Shown piece after piece: positions 52,624 through 63,999 of a stretch of 64,000 nt of DNA (the stretch's first letter is position 1; every line of letters begins with the position of its first letter). The notes beneath the pieces were generated by a model, which worked only from the letters and a program-made list of their open reading frames with translations, was not told where the DNA came from and did no database searches. The position numbers were made by a program, and so were the translations under genes. Source of the stretch: Paenibacillus radicis (ex Xue et al. 2023) (GTDB lineage: Bacteria > Bacillota > Bacilli > Paenibacillales > NBRC-103111); the NCBI RefSeq assembly GCF_024722015.1, contig NZ_JANQBD010000001.1, positions 372,001 through 436,000 of the forward strand, read 5' to 3'.

Positions 52624-53499
52624 TTAACCTTTTACGGAACCGCTGGTCATACCGGCGATAAATGATTTGTTAGCAAACAAATATACAACAAGAATCGGCA
52701 GCATAGACAGCATTGAGCCTGCCAGCATAAGATTCCATTCCGCTGCGGCGTTAGCTGAATATTTCAGAGAAATAACGCCTACCGTCAGCGGCCGCATCTC
52801 CGGATGCGTCATGGTGAAAATGAGCGGCAGAACATACTGGTTCCAAGCCTCACGGAACGTGAACAGCCCAACCACGCCTAGCCCCGGTGTGAGCAACGGC
52901 AAAATAATGCGCCAATATATACCAAAGAATCCGCAGCCGTCAATTGTAGCCGCCTCGTCCAAATCCTTCGGAATAGCTTTCACAAACCGCTCCAACAAGA
53001 AAATATCAAAGGATAAATGCGTTCCAACGAAAATCAGAACGACCGACCAAAGCGAAGTATGCATATGCACCGCGCGCATCATATCGTAAAGAGGTCGGAA
53101 AGTAATCGCCCCGATCGTAATGAACATCGTTGCAGCCAGAACCCACATAAGGAGCCGCCTGCCGGGAAATGCTTTTCTGGCCAACACATAAGCGCCCATA
53201 GAACAGATAATAATATTTAGAACGGTTGAGGCGACGGAAATGAACAAGCTGTTCCATGTATATTGAGCAAAGTTGGCTCTTTCCCAAGCTTCTGCGTAAT
53301 TTTTCCAATTCCATGTTTCTGCCAAAATATTGGTGCTGTTTAACAGCTCGAAATTGGTTTTAAACGATCCGAACAAGGTATAAGCTACGGGATACACTAT
53401 TGCGATAAGGATAGCAAGCAGAAATACCCAGATGATCGCCCAACCCAGCAATGTGCCTAAACCCAAAGAGGATTTTCGATTTGCCGTTAATGTACTCAT
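52624..53499 (-). CDS. Sugar ABC permease, MalG type (importer 2)
   Basis: 291 residues with six membrane helices and the EAA loop DLDEAATIDGCGFFGIYWRI near 190. It pairs with the MalF-type permease 16 nt upstream in the LplB/LplC manner. The ATG at 53499 has GAGGAGGG upstream. No ATPase gene is nearby, as expected for importers served by a shared ATPase. Confidence 0.9.
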   Translation of the reverse strand: MSTLTANRKSSLGLGTLLGWAIIWVFLLAILIAIVYPVAYTLFGSFKTNFELLNSTNILAETWNWKNYAEAWERANFAQYTWNSLFISVASTVLNIIICSMGAYVLARKAFPGRRLLMWVLAATMFITIGAITFRPLYDMMRAVHMHTSLWSVVLIFVGTHLSFDIFLLERFVKAIPKDLDEAATIDGCGFFGIYWRIILPLLTPGLGVVGLFTFREAWNQYVLPLIFTMTHPEMRPLTVGVISLKYSANAAAEWNLMLAGSMLSMLPILVVYLFANKSFIAGMTSGSVKG

Positions 53500-53515
53500 A
53501 ATTTTCCCTCCTCTC

Positions 53516-54424
53516 TTAATGGACCTCGCTGGATTTACGCGAAATATAGAGATACAATCCCGTGAGCACACTGACGATCAAGGCAGAGGTGAAGCCTACC
53601 GCCGCACCGTAGCCGTATTGCTGTACGACGGCATCGCCTTCGGATACCGGGAAGAACAGCTTATAAATATACAGGTACATCACTTCGGTTTTGCCCCCAG
53701 GACCACCGGCCGTAAGAACCATAATGCTTTCATAGCTTTTCAGTGTATTGACAATCGCCAACATAACGATCATCTGAAGTACGGGTCCAAGCAATGGAAT
53801 CGTAACATGCCAGAACTGTTGAGGCTTGTTAGCTCCGTCAATCGATGCCGCTTCGTATAGATCGTTCGGGATCCCCTGCAGGCCGGCAATGAAAAGCACC
53901 ATATAATTACCCACTGCGCCCCAAATGGCTACCAAAATTGCCGTTAGCATCGAATATTTAACACCGAGCCACTCAATAGGTGAATGGATCAGCCCAATCG
54001 ACATGAGCATGTTATTGATTATCCCGTTGTATGAATTAAACATCAGGTAGAACACTAGGGATATGACTGCTGTACTGATGATGGTCGGCATGAAAATGAT
54101 CGCACGAATCGTATTTTTGGCAAACAGCTTGTTATTTAATATAAAAGCCAGGATCAGGGAAAGCGGTATAACAATAACAAGCTTTCCGAGCGTAAATACA
54201 ACCGTGTTCCATACGGAATGCCAATATTCCATGTCCCGTGTAAACAAACGGACGAAGTTATCCATACCGATAAATTTGGCTTGCGTAAAACCGTCATAAT
54301 CAAAAAACATATATTTAAAGGCCCAAGCAAGCGGGTAGATCGCAAATAGAAGCAAAAACACAATCGTAGGCATAATCATCAAATACGGAAGTCCGTATTC
54401 TCTTAAATGTTTTTTCAACAGCAT
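53516..54424 (-). CDS. Sugar ABC permease, MalF type (importer 2)
   Basis: 302 residues with six membrane helices; EAA loop DLYEAASIDGANKPQQFW near 205. The ATG at 54424 (MLLKKHLREYG) is chosen as it starts a normal cytoplasmic N-terminus; AAGGAG lies 13 nt upstream, a long spacing. A terminator-like hairpin lies between it and the binding protein gene. Confidence 0.9.
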   Translation of the reverse strand: MLLKKHLREYGLPYLMIMPTIVFLLLFAIYPLAWAFKYMFFDYDGFTQAKFIGMDNFVRLFTRDMEYWHSVWNTVVFTLGKLVIVIPLSLILAFILNNKLFAKNTIRAIIFMPTIISTAVISLVFYLMFNSYNGIINNMLMSIGLIHSPIEWLGVKYSMLTAILVAIWGAVGNYMVLFIAGLQGIPNDLYEAASIDGANKPQQFWHVTIPLLGPVLQMIVMLAIVNTLKSYESIMVLTAGGPGGKTEVMYLYIYKLFFPVSEGDAVVQQYGYGAAVGFTSALIVSVLTGLYLYISRKSSEVH

Positions 54425-54460
54425 GGCTTTTATCCGGCTCCTTTCAATGGGAAATTTCCG

Positions 54461-54493
54461 AAAAAAAAGAGAGCAGATCTCCTCGATGTTTCC
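54461..54493 (-). terminator. Intercistronic terminator between binding protein and permeases
   Basis: TCTCCTC / GAGGAGA stem (minus strand) with a 12-nt loop, then CTCTC and eight T. Partial readthrough would keep permease levels below binding protein levels. Confidence 0.7.
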
Positions 54494-54551
54494 AAAGAGG
54501 AGAACAACCTGCATCCCTGTGCATTCAATTTAATTCAAGTCTATTACAAAA

Positions 54552-55928
54552 TTACTTTTTAAGCTGGCTGCGAGGATCGAAGTTAGGATCAACGACACGT
54601 TTGACGTTGCCGGCTTTTTCTTCATTGTTCAGTGCGTCATTGTATCGTTTGTTCAAATCTTCAATACCTTTTTCCAACGGAGTCAGGCCCAGAAGCGATT
54701 CGGAAATCACACTTTGCCATGGCTTGCCTTCCACTTTATGAACCGGATAAGCAGGCCACATGATATCATCCTTAGGTGCGAACTCTTTGAAGTTTTTGAG
54801 CGTTGGCTCTTTCGCCTTACTGATCACGCTAGGCACTACGCTAACACCTTTACCCTGCTCGTAATAAGGGACAAGCAATTCATCGCTATATAAGTAGTTC
54901 ATGAACTCCCAAGCTTCTTTTTTGTTTTTGCTTTTTGCCGACATGTACAACCAAGATGCGCCGCCGTTAATGTAGTTGGCACCTTTAGGCGCTCCACCGT
55001 CCAATGTAGGAACCTGAGCTACGCCCCAATCAATTTTGGTAGGAAATTGGGAATCATATACGCCTGGCTCTGCGGAAAGCGAGAAGTACATACCAATCTT
55101 TCCTGCTGCAAACTGGTTGCGAAGCGGATCTATATCCAGAGATTCGTAGCCCGGTAGCATGCTTTTGTTGTCTACGATTTTCTTAATTCCTTCAACATAT
55201 GGCTTCAATACTTCAAAGTCATATTTACCGGTCTTCCAGTCGTAATAGTCTTTGCCATCCAAACGAACCATAGGCAGAAGACCTCTTTCAAAAGCGGCCG
55301 AAGGTGTTTTCATATTCAACGCAAATCCGTATACACCATCAGCTTTGCCGGCTTCGGTAATCTTTTTCGCATCGTCCACAAGCTCGGCTACAGACTTCGG
55401 CGGTCCGCTTATTCCAGCTTTGGCAAACAGATCTTTATTGTAAATCAAGCGCCAAGTGGTTCCATAGTTGGGAAGGCTGTATGTTTTGCCGTCTATAGCA
55501 TTCTGACGATCAACCTTGAGCAAGCTTTCCCCGAAACGAGTTTTGATATCAGGTGTCAAATATTCATCGAGCGGCTCAATCGCTTTCATCTTAACTAAAT
55601 CTTCGAACTTGATCTTCATTTTTGCGTTAAAAATATCCGGTGCCTCATCAGCTTGAATCGCTGTTTGCAGCGCTTGCTCATAGTTATCCGTCATGATCTG
55701 CTGTTCAACTTCAATCTTGCCTTTATGCGTTTCATTGAACTTGTCGATTTTCTCTTTCATTAAATCCGTATCATGACGTGCATTCGTCCAATATTTCAGT
55801 TTAACGGGATGTCCGTTCGCCCCGCCGTTTGAGGAAGCCGAATTCGATGCAGCACCGCAGCCAGCAAGCAGGGATGAAGCCAATACCAATGCCAAGCTCG
55901 TCTTGGCAATCGTTTTTTTATTTTTCAT
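54552..55928 (-). CDS. Extracellular sugar-binding lipoprotein (importer 2)
   Basis: 458 residues. Lipobox LAGC (Cys24) then a Ser/Gly/Asn linker and a solute-binding family 1 domain (KLKYWTNARHDTDLMKE). It captures a carbohydrate for the two permeases downstream. The opening WTNARHDTDL resembles the WWGSQARHDATL of the first system, hinting at related ligands. ATG with GGGAGG upstream. Confidence 0.9.
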   Translation of the reverse strand: MKNKKTIAKTSLALVLASSLLAGCGAASNSASSNGGANGHPVKLKYWTNARHDTDLMKEKIDKFNETHKGKIEVEQQIMTDNYEQALQTAIQADEAPDIFNAKMKIKFEDLVKMKAIEPLDEYLTPDIKTRFGESLLKVDRQNAIDGKTYSLPNYGTTWRLIYNKDLFAKAGISGPPKSVAELVDDAKKITEAGKADGVYGFALNMKTPSAAFERGLLPMVRLDGKDYYDWKTGKYDFEVLKPYVEGIKKIVDNKSMLPGYESLDIDPLRNQFAAGKIGMYFSLSAEPGVYDSQFPTKIDWGVAQVPTLDGGAPKGANYINGGASWLYMSAKSKNKKEAWEFMNYLYSDELLVPYYEQGKGVSVVPSVISKAKEPTLKNFKEFAPKDDIMWPAYPVHKVEGKPWQSVISESLLGLTPLEKGIEDLNKRYNDALNNEEKAGNVKRVVDPNFDPRSQLKK

Positions 55929-56048
55929 GTTGTGTTAACCTCCCTTTGGTGTCCAAACTTATATTTTAAAGTATAGCGGAATGAAGCTGATTGGATAGGG
56001 AGGCATTTTTCGTTTCAGAGGGGGAATAATTACTCCTGATCCCTATTG

Positions 56049-57671
56049 TTATTTCATTCCAAGACGTTGCTCACGATACTCAGAGGGAGTAATACCAAGC
56101 TTTTTTTTGAAAATTTCACGAAAGTACTTCCGATCCAGATAGCCAAGCCGTTCCGCGATTTCATAAATCGGTATGCCTGCGTCCTCTAACCAAACCTTGG
56201 CCTTCTCCAGCTTCAAATCCGTAATGTACTCTACGAAAGTCGTACCGGTCTCGCGTTTAAACAAGCTGCTCAAATAGTTCGGGCTAACGCCAACATGATC
56301 CGCTACTTCAGACAATCCCACCTGCTGCAGCAATTGCTGCTGGATGAATGCCTTCGCTTCTCCTACAATGTTTTTAGTGCCCAATTGCATGTATTGTTTG
56401 ACTTGCAGCGTCGCTTCATAAAACCATCCGGCCATCTGCTCCTGCAGCTCGGTCAAATTGGCATGCTCGCAAGTGTGATACCAAGTCTCGGGAGCATTGT
56501 TCCGCTCTTCGACCTGCACACCCACATCGAGCAGCAGACGTATCAGCATAGTAACCAGCTGTATGCAAGAAATTCTGAAATCGGCCGGCGTGCTTTCGCT
56601 ACCCTTCAAAGCGTTAAAAAAAACAGCTACTCCCTCCGCCACCGATTCAACCTGCCCTCTGCGTATGAGTGTAAACAGCTCTTGCTCCTCAACAACCGGA
56701 TAACCTGTGCGTTTCATCCGAAACGGCAGCAGATCCTCCACATGCATCACCTGGTTATTTCCGAAAAAGTAGATATGATCAATAGCTTCACAAGCTTCTT
56801 TATAGGCATCCGGCAATCCCGTGATCTCCGGGCAAGGCGAGCTGATTCCAATGGTGACCGTATGGTTGGAATACACCTCAATGGAGGATCGGCAATGCTC
56901 CGCAAATTTCAGCAACGAATCTTTGACTTCTTTGGATGACATCGACAAATCATAATTAACGAGGAGGGTCAGAATCCCCCATTCCGAATAAAAGGTAATG
57001 CCTGTCCCCCAAGCCGGCAGGCAGTCTCCAATTATATTTTCCACAACAAAACGGCTCAATTCGACCTCCTCAACGGAATTTTGGGAAATCGTTTGGAAGT
57101 CATCAATAGCTATAGCGAGTAAGGCAAAGTAATCGGAGCTCAACGGAATTTCAGCAAACTCCCATTTATCCTTGGATCGCACCAGTTTGTGATCACGGAA
57201 ATGAACCATTTCATTCAAATATTGCTGCCGCAAAGCGGGTAAGCTTCGCCGGATCGTTTGTTGGAATCTCTGCTTTTGTTCATCCTGCTCCTTGACCTTC
57301 TTCAGCTCCAAAACTACCTTTTCCAAAATGACAGTCAGTTCTTTAATATCCACAGGCTTAAGCACATAATCCGATGCCCCAAGCGCCAATGCCTGCTTCG
57401 CATAATCGAATTCCTCGTAGCCGCTGAGCACGACAAACCGAATCGCGTGGTCATAGTCATGTCTCAACCGCTCCATCAGCTCAATCCCGTTCATATTGGG
57501 CATCTTGATATCCGTTACGACCAAATCCGCCGGTTCTGCATCAAATTTAGCCAGCGCCTCTTTACCGTCCAGCGCGATATCTACATGAGTAATACCGAGC
57601 TCCTCCCAAGAAATATGCTTGCGTATCCCCTGTACTACACTTTCCTTATCATCAACCAGCAACACTCTCAT
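56049..57671 (-). CDS. Response regulator, YesN/AraC type (system 2)
   Basis: 540 residues. Receiver domain with Asp54 (VTDIKMP) and Lys105 (LKPV), a long middle region and an AraC-type double helix-turn-helix at the end (GLSEVADHVGVSPNYLSSLFK, IYEIAERLGYLDRKYFREIFK). The probable activator of the importer 2 genes that follow. The ATG at 57671 comes 4 nt after the kinase stop, with GTGGGG upstream; a start at 57692 would overlap the kinase. Confidence 0.9.
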   Translation of the reverse strand: MRVLLVDDKESVVQGIRKHISWEELGITHVDIALDGKEALAKFDAEPADLVVTDIKMPNMNGIELMERLRHDYDHAIRFVVLSGYEEFDYAKQALALGASDYVLKPVDIKELTVILEKVVLELKKVKEQDEQKQRFQQTIRRSLPALRQQYLNEMVHFRDHKLVRSKDKWEFAEIPLSSDYFALLAIAIDDFQTISQNSVEEVELSRFVVENIIGDCLPAWGTGITFYSEWGILTLLVNYDLSMSSKEVKDSLLKFAEHCRSSIEVYSNHTVTIGISSPCPEITGLPDAYKEACEAIDHIYFFGNNQVMHVEDLLPFRMKRTGYPVVEEQELFTLIRRGQVESVAEGVAVFFNALKGSESTPADFRISCIQLVTMLIRLLLDVGVQVEERNNAPETWYHTCEHANLTELQEQMAGWFYEATLQVKQYMQLGTKNIVGEAKAFIQQQLLQQVGLSEVADHVGVSPNYLSSLFKRETGTTFVEYITDLKLEKAKVWLEDAGIPIYEIAERLGYLDRKYFREIFKKKLGITPSEYREQRLGMK

Positions 57672-57675
57672 GGTT

Positions 57676-59505
57676 TCATTCCCCACTTCCATCCATTCGT
57701 ATGCGTATTACAAAACGGGAGCCGGCGCCTAACTCGCTCTCCACATGAAACGATGCATGTCTCCCAAAAAAATACCATAAACGTTCTTTAATATTCATAA
57801 TGGCGTAGCCTTCACCCGTTCTCTCAGCCCCATTCAGCCTTCCACTTGTTTTATCGTCCGTCAGCGGCCGGTTAAAATGAGCTACAAGCTCCGGTTCCAT
57901 ACCACATCCGTTATCCTCCACCTCAAGCACAATAACATGAGGTTCTTCCAACCGGCTTATCGCCCTAATGTGGAAATCCTTGTATTCATTTGCTTTGAAG
58001 GCATGAAGAACGCTATTTTCCGCAAGAGGCTGTAAAATAATTTTGGGTACCAGGAAGGTCCGGGTTCTGTCATCTGTATGGATCTCAAATGAAAACTGCC
58101 GTTTATATTGATAATTGACCAGCTTCAAGTATTGTTCCACATGCTCCATTTCTTTGGAAATTGGCGTTGCTTCCTCGCCGCGGTTCAAGCTAAGCCTAAA
58201 AAAACGCGACAATGACAAAATAATATCGGCTGCGGAAGTATCTTGAAATTCAAGTGCTTTCCAGTAAATCTCATCGAGTGTGTTGTAAAGAAAATGTGGA
58301 TTTATTTGCGCCTGAAGCACCCGCATTTCCGCCTTGCGTTTCGCCTGGCTCTCTTCAACAACCTGCTTGAGCAGCAGCTGAATTTGATCCAGCATCTCGT
58401 TAAAATGGCTGCCCAGCTCTCCGATCTCATCCCGGTTGCTTGAGGTAAACCGCACGTCCAGCCTCCCCCGCTTCGCTTGACCCATCAGCCTCTGCAGCTT
58501 ACGAACGGGATTAGTCACCATTCTTGCGATATATTTATTCAAAAAAAACGAAACCGCAAGCAAAATCGCAGTGAGCAGTATCGTAAAGTATTTGATGTAG
58601 GAGACCTTATCCATCAGTTGTTCCTTCGGTTGAAGCACCATCGCCTTCCAGCCCGGAATCGGGATCGACTTATGATTGACCAGGTACGTGTGCCCGTCGA
58701 TATTCAAATCAAATGAGGAGCGTTCGGATTCCTGGGCGGCAATTGAAGCCTGTTGAAACAACTGCCGAGTCCACGGCTCCTGGGAAGATGCCAAAATCGG
58801 CTGCCCTTTTTCATCCAGGACCAGTGAAAAGCCTCCATTTACAAGTTGTATGCTCTGTAAATTATGTTGAAAGGTTTCAACCGTCAGTGTAATGACCATA
58901 TAGTTATCCTGATTCAAATAATCGGTATCCGCCGCAGGACGGGTTACGAGACTAAGGACCTCTGCGTCCCCGCCAAAAAGCGGATCCTGCTTGGAATACA
59001 CCCAGCGGTTGGTAGGTGAATTGCGAATCGCTTCGTAATAAGGCGTTTCCTTAAACGAGACATTCCGCTTGCCTCCGGGCATTCCTTGATAAAACTCACC
59101 TCTGGGCGTATACAAGTAAATACTGCGAATCGTACTGGAGGACAAACTGACATTGGAGAATAAAGAAAACATTTTATTGAACATCACGGAGTAGGTCTCA
59201 TCTGATTTGAACTGGCTCCACTCAATCGTCTGCCGGAGCTCCACGCTGGAATTGATCAAATACAGCTTGTCTCCAATGCTTTTTAGCTCGTTATTAATAT
59301 TCGATCCTAATTGTGCAACCGTTTGGTCCGCAGCATTATAAGCGTATCCCTCCAATATTCGGGATGTCTGATAAATTGAAAATGCCCCGGTTAGTGAAAC
59401 CGCGAGCACAATAACGACGGAGGTCATCATAAATACTTTCCATTCCAGGCTAAAATCACGAAACCGCTGAACGGCGATCCGCTTGAACCGTTGCAACCTA
59501 AACAT
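57676..59505 (-). CDS. Sensor histidine kinase, YesM type (system 2)
   Basis: 609 residues: membrane helix at about 24-45, extracellular sensor domain to about 300, second helix 303-323, HAMP to 385, phospho-acceptor His404 (INPHFLYNTLDE) and ATPase domain ending near 600 (ENSVLHAF, GEGYAIMNIKERL). Likely senses an extracellular carbohydrate and controls the neighbouring regulator. ATG with GAGGTG upstream. Confidence 0.92.
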   Translation of the reverse strand: MFRLQRFKRIAVQRFRDFSLEWKVFMMTSVVIVLAVSLTGAFSIYQTSRILEGYAYNAADQTVAQLGSNINNELKSIGDKLYLINSSVELRQTIEWSQFKSDETYSVMFNKMFSLFSNVSLSSSTIRSIYLYTPRGEFYQGMPGGKRNVSFKETPYYEAIRNSPTNRWVYSKQDPLFGGDAEVLSLVTRPAADTDYLNQDNYMVITLTVETFQHNLQSIQLVNGGFSLVLDEKGQPILASSQEPWTRQLFQQASIAAQESERSSFDLNIDGHTYLVNHKSIPIPGWKAMVLQPKEQLMDKVSYIKYFTILLTAILLAVSFFLNKYIARMVTNPVRKLQRLMGQAKRGRLDVRFTSSNRDEIGELGSHFNEMLDQIQLLLKQVVEESQAKRKAEMRVLQAQINPHFLYNTLDEIYWKALEFQDTSAADIILSLSRFFRLSLNRGEEATPISKEMEHVEQYLKLVNYQYKRQFSFEIHTDDRTRTFLVPKIILQPLAENSVLHAFKANEYKDFHIRAISRLEEPHVIVLEVEDNGCGMEPELVAHFNRPLTDDKTSGRLNGAERTGEGYAIMNIKERLWYFFGRHASFHVESELGAGSRFVIRIRMDGSGE

Positions 59506-59752
59506 AAACCCACCTCTTCCTATCCTTTTGTAGCATAATCAGTAAACTTCGGAAAGGGTTAATATTTTATATTCCCGACTAGCAGTAGTAATTATTCCAC
59601 CCTTTGGGAATCTCTGAACTGCAAAAAAACTATCATACAAGCCCTAATAAAAAGCAAAGCTTTTATTCACCAACCAGTGCTAATTGTCCAAGCGTTCATA
59701 ATACTAATTAATGTAGAAGTATTTTTACTATCTTAAGGAGGAATTCGATAAT

Positions 59753-60184
59753 ATGATGAACAACCCTTACAGACCTGGGGGAGCCTACGGGGGCTATCCA
59801 GGGTACCCAGCTCAACAGGGAGGCATGCAGTATGGCGGACAAATGTCTCCTCCACCGGCAAGCGGTCAATTTATTTCTCCCACAGGTCAGGTTGCGCCAA
59901 CGTCGATGCTGCCTATCGAGCAATCGTTTATTGAGAACATTTTGCGGCTCAATTTAGGAAAAATGGCAACACTCTACATGACGTATGAAAACAACAGCGA
60001 GTGGAATGCCAAAATATTCAAAGGCAGGCTCGAAGCGGCAGGAAGAGATCACATCATTATCAGTGACCCTACCACAGGCATGCGTTATCTGCTTCTCATG
60101 GTAAACCTGGATTATATCACCTTTAATGAAGAGCTCAAATATGCTTATCCTTATGGGCAGCAGCCTCCTCTAACGACACGTTAA
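59753..60184 (+). CDS. gerQ: Spore coat protein GerQ
   Basis: 143 residues. A Gly/Pro/Tyr/Gln-rich N-terminal 50 residues is followed by the GerQ domain (LPIEQSFIENILRLNLGK, then AAGRDHIIISDPTTGMRYLLLMVNLDYITF). GerQ is a coat protein needed for localising CwlJ in germination and is cross-linked by transglutaminase Tgl in B. subtilis. Its presence is strong evidence for an endospore former. Start ATG with AAGGAGG; the ATG at 59756 is a close alternative. In B. subtilis it is cotranscribed with cwlJ; no cwlJ is next to it here. Confidence 0.93.
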   Translation: MMNNPYRPGGAYGGYPGYPAQQGGMQYGGQMSPPPASGQFISPTGQVAPTSMLPIEQSFIENILRLNLGKMATLYMTYENNSEWNAKIFKGRLEAAGRDHIIISDPTTGMRYLLLMVNLDYITFNEELKYAYPYGQQPPLTTR

Positions 60185-60325
60185 GCTTGTTAAGCACGAA
60201 CTAGCACAGTGATATTATTCAGAAAGCAAAGAGGAGGGCCGGTTGCGCCAACTCTCAAGAAACAAGCGCAATTGTCAAGGTTCGCGATGCAAGATAGAAG
60301 CAATTTTAGTTTCTGTTCACGTAAG

Positions 60326-60352
60326 AAAAGCCGTCACACTGTGACGGCTTTT
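60326..60352 (+). terminator. Terminator after gerQ
   Basis: AAAAGCCGTCAC / GTGACGGCTTTT stem with a 3-nt loop. Confidence 0.8.
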
Positions 60353-60463
60353 GACTTGCACTTAACCTATTACCAAGGCAACTTGACCCTAAGACATATG
60401 TTATAATCAGCAATAGATTCTTTATAAGGGTCAAATCCAAACCAGTCAAAGGGGCAGTCCTTG

Positions 60464-61483
60464 ATGCATACTTACGGCGCCATCCGGTACTATCAGTTCG
60501 GAAATCCAGCTGATGTGCTTCAGCTAATATACAGACGCGTCCTGAAGCCGGGGGCAGGCGAAGTGCTTGTTCGTATGACAGCTCGGCCCATCAATCCGTC
60601 GGATTTGATCCCTGTTCGCGGCGCCTACCCACACCGCATATCGCTGCCTTGCATACCCGGCTATGAGGGAGTCGGCATCGTAGAAGCAATCGGCCCTTCG
60701 GTTGATCCTTCACTTCTGGGAAAACGTGTATTGCCGCTGCGAAGCGAGGGGACTTGGCAGGAGCGAGTTGTTGCCTCATCTGAGCTGGTCATTCCGGTTC
60801 CGAATGATTTGGACGATGATATAGCATGCCAATTATATATAAACCCGCTAACAGCATGGGTTATTCTAACAGAAGCCTTGCGGCTGCAGCCAGGAGATTT
60901 TGTGGCAGTTAATGCTTGCGGTTCGTCAATCGGACGTATATTTGCACAGCTATCCGCCATTCTCGGCTATCGGTTAATCGCTATAACACGCAGTTCAAGG
61001 CATACCCAAGAGCTGCTGTCGCTTGGCGCATCACATGTTATTGATACATCGGATGCAAACACGCCTTCAATCCGCGAAGCTGTCCTTAGCATTACGGAAG
61101 GCCGGGGTGCAGCGGCTGCCATAGACAGCGTGGGAGGTGCTGATGGCGAGCAGCTGGCCTATTGTACCTGCACTCAGGGAACGGTCATCAGCATTGGACT
61201 TCTATCAGGCCAGCCTGTTCATTGGGGTGAAGTTTCACGAGCAAGCAAAACTGCCGTTCAGTTGTTTTGGCTGAGAAACTGGGTCCGTGATGCTTCCGTT
61301 CACACATGGCATGATACGTTCGGGCTGCTGATAGATTTGATTCAACAAAATCGTCTTCGCTTATCACGCATAAGTGAGCGGTACGAGCTTGCTCAAGTAA
61401 AGCAAGCTGTGATCGCGGCTGAAGCCCCTGCCAGTAAGGGTAAGGTTTTATTAGTCGATGCAGATAACAAATCCATAATTTAA
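60464..61483 (+). CDS. Zinc-independent MDR / quinone oxidoreductase-like protein
   Basis: 339 residues of the medium-chain dehydrogenase/reductase family. NPSDLIPVRGAYP and PGYEGVGIVEAIG are the quinone reductase-type N-terminal blocks, and a Rossmann fold follows (NACGSSIGRIFAQL near 148). The canonical zinc-binding residues are absent. It may reduce quinones or 2-enoyl-thioesters. The ATG at 60464 has AAAGGGG 8 nt upstream. It converges with the hydroxyacid dehydrogenase gene, overlapping by 4 nt. Confidence 0.82.
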   Translation: MHTYGAIRYYQFGNPADVLQLIYRRVLKPGAGEVLVRMTARPINPSDLIPVRGAYPHRISLPCIPGYEGVGIVEAIGPSVDPSLLGKRVLPLRSEGTWQERVVASSELVIPVPNDLDDDIACQLYINPLTAWVILTEALRLQPGDFVAVNACGSSIGRIFAQLSAILGYRLIAITRSSRHTQELLSLGASHVIDTSDANTPSIREAVLSITEGRGAAAAIDSVGGADGEQLAYCTCTQGTVISIGLLSGQPVHWGEVSRASKTAVQLFWLRNWVRDASVHTWHDTFGLLIDLIQQNRLRLSRISERYELAQVKQAVIAAEAPASKGKVLLVDADNKSII

Positions 61484-62457
61484 TAGATATTGATTTCAGG
61501 ATTGACTAGATGTACGGGTCTTTCACCTGAGACGCCACGAACCAGATTTTCTGCAGCAAGTATCGCCATTTGGGTTCGTGTCTTAATGCTTGCGCTGCCG
61601 ATATGCGGCATTGCTACAACATTAGGCAGCGTGAGCAGCCGATGATTTGGATCCAAAGGCTCCGTTTCAAATACGTCCAAGCCTGCCGCCCAAATCTGAC
61701 CTCCTGTTAAAGCATCGTACAAGGCGTCTTCATTCACAATACCCCCGCGGGCCGTATTAATAAGGACTGAGGTATTTTTCATTCGTGCAAATTGCTCGCG
61801 GTCGATCAAATTAACTGTGTCAGGTGAATACGGTGTTAACACAACAATGAAATCAGATTGGCTCAGTAAAGTGTCCATATCGGCATAGGTCATGTCATAG
61901 GCTTGTTCAGCTTCAAGCTTTCTGGAACGGTTATAGTAAAGGAGCTTCATGTCAAACCCCTTCGCCCTCTTGGCGACAGACTCGCCGATTCTGCCCATAC
62001 CGATGATCCCTAAAGTTGCTCCAAAGATATCCTGCCCCGTTAACTGCATCGGTGACCACGTTTTCCATTGACCGTCTCTTAAATAATTGGAGGCTTCAAT
62101 TAATCTTCGGGAGGTGGCGAGCAGCAAGGCAAAGGTTAAATCTGCCGTCGTTTCTGTCAACACCCCTGGTGTATTAGTAACTGCAATGCTCCGCTTTGTT
62201 GCAGCCTCCACATCAATATTGTTATAGCCCACAGCCATATTACTGATGACCTTCAGATTAGGCGCCGCCTCAAGCAGCTGTTCATCAATCCGCTCCGTTA
62301 AGAGGCATAGCAACCCATCGGCATTTTTAAGCTGCTCCTGAAGCACTTCCCTCGGTACGGGCGTATCCTCTTTATCCCAAATAGTTACCTCACACTGCTG
62401 CTTGATTATTGCCAAAGCGGCTTCGGGAAGCTTGCGGGTTATGTAAACCTTATTCAA
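61480..62457 (-). CDS. D-2-hydroxyacid dehydrogenase (glyoxylate reductase-like)
   Basis: 325 residues. NAD-binding GMGRIGESVAKR (near 153-164), Arg in INTARGGIV, Glu in FETEPL and His in MPHIGSAS give the catalytic set of D-2-hydroxyacid dehydrogenases. It probably reduces glyoxylate, hydroxypyruvate or 2-ketogluconate. A TTG start (TTG AAT AAG) is required, as no ATG precedes the family N-terminus. It lies downstream of the sugar-acid genes and may belong to that pathway. Confidence 0.85.
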   Translation of the reverse strand: MNKVYITRKLPEAALAIIKQQCEVTIWDKEDTPVPREVLQEQLKNADGLLCLLTERIDEQLLEAAPNLKVISNMAVGYNNIDVEAATKRSIAVTNTPGVLTETTADLTFALLLATSRRLIEASNYLRDGQWKTWSPMQLTGQDIFGATLGIIGMGRIGESVAKRAKGFDMKLLYYNRSRKLEAEQAYDMTYADMDTLLSQSDFIVVLTPYSPDTVNLIDREQFARMKNTSVLINTARGGIVNEDALYDALTGGQIWAAGLDVFETEPLDPNHRLLTLPNVVAMPHIGSASIKTRTQMAILAAENLVRGVSGERPVHLVNPEINIY

Positions 62458-62568
62458 TTACCTTCATCCCTTCCATTAGAAAATTATAAATTGTTTCGAT
62501 TGGAATCGTTTACACTCAATGTATGTACTTTGCCTAAGCTTGTCAAGAGTCCCTTAATAAAATTGCAG

Positions 62569-62613
62569 CAAAAAACCGGACTCCCCTAATTCAGGAAATC
62601 CGGTCTGGTTTTG
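62569..62613 (-). terminator. Terminator after the enolase-superfamily gene
   Basis: ACCGGA / TCCGGT stem, with CCTGAA/TTAGGGG inner pairing and a T6 tail on the minus strand. Confidence 0.75.
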
Positions 62614-62632
62614 TTGCTCGCTCAAGTAGAGT

Positions 62633-63844
<1,212 letters not shown>

Positions 63845-63855
63845 TCAAATAAAAC

Positions 63856-63999
63856 CTAATACAATCCCCAGTCCTTCAACAAGTTAGTTACTTGCTTCAC
63901 TTCATTCTCGTTCAAGAGGCTAATTGGCGGTCTGACGGCTTTGGAAGGCAATAATCCGAGCTGAAACATCGCTTCCTTCACGACAGTTACATTGTTACC
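63856..63999 (-). CDS. DapA/KDPG-aldolase family protein, 3' end only
   Basis: The last 47 codons, running off the window edge. The C-terminal pattern VKEAMFQLGLLPSKAVRPPI and LNENEVKQVTNLLKDWGLY is that of the dihydrodipicolinate synthase / N-acetylneuraminate lyase superfamily. With the following dehydratase-like gene it suggests a sugar-acid route ending in aldol cleavage. Whether it is DapA itself, a dehydratase or an aldolase cannot be told without the active-site Lys/Tyr region. Confidence 0.7.
   Translation of the reverse strand, partial: GNNVTVVKEAMFQLGLLPSKAVRPPISLLNENEVKQVTNLLKDWGLY

Noticed and set aside
56295..56939. 214-codon ORF opposite the second response regulator
   Set aside because: Antisense shadow of a YesN-type gene with intact domains.
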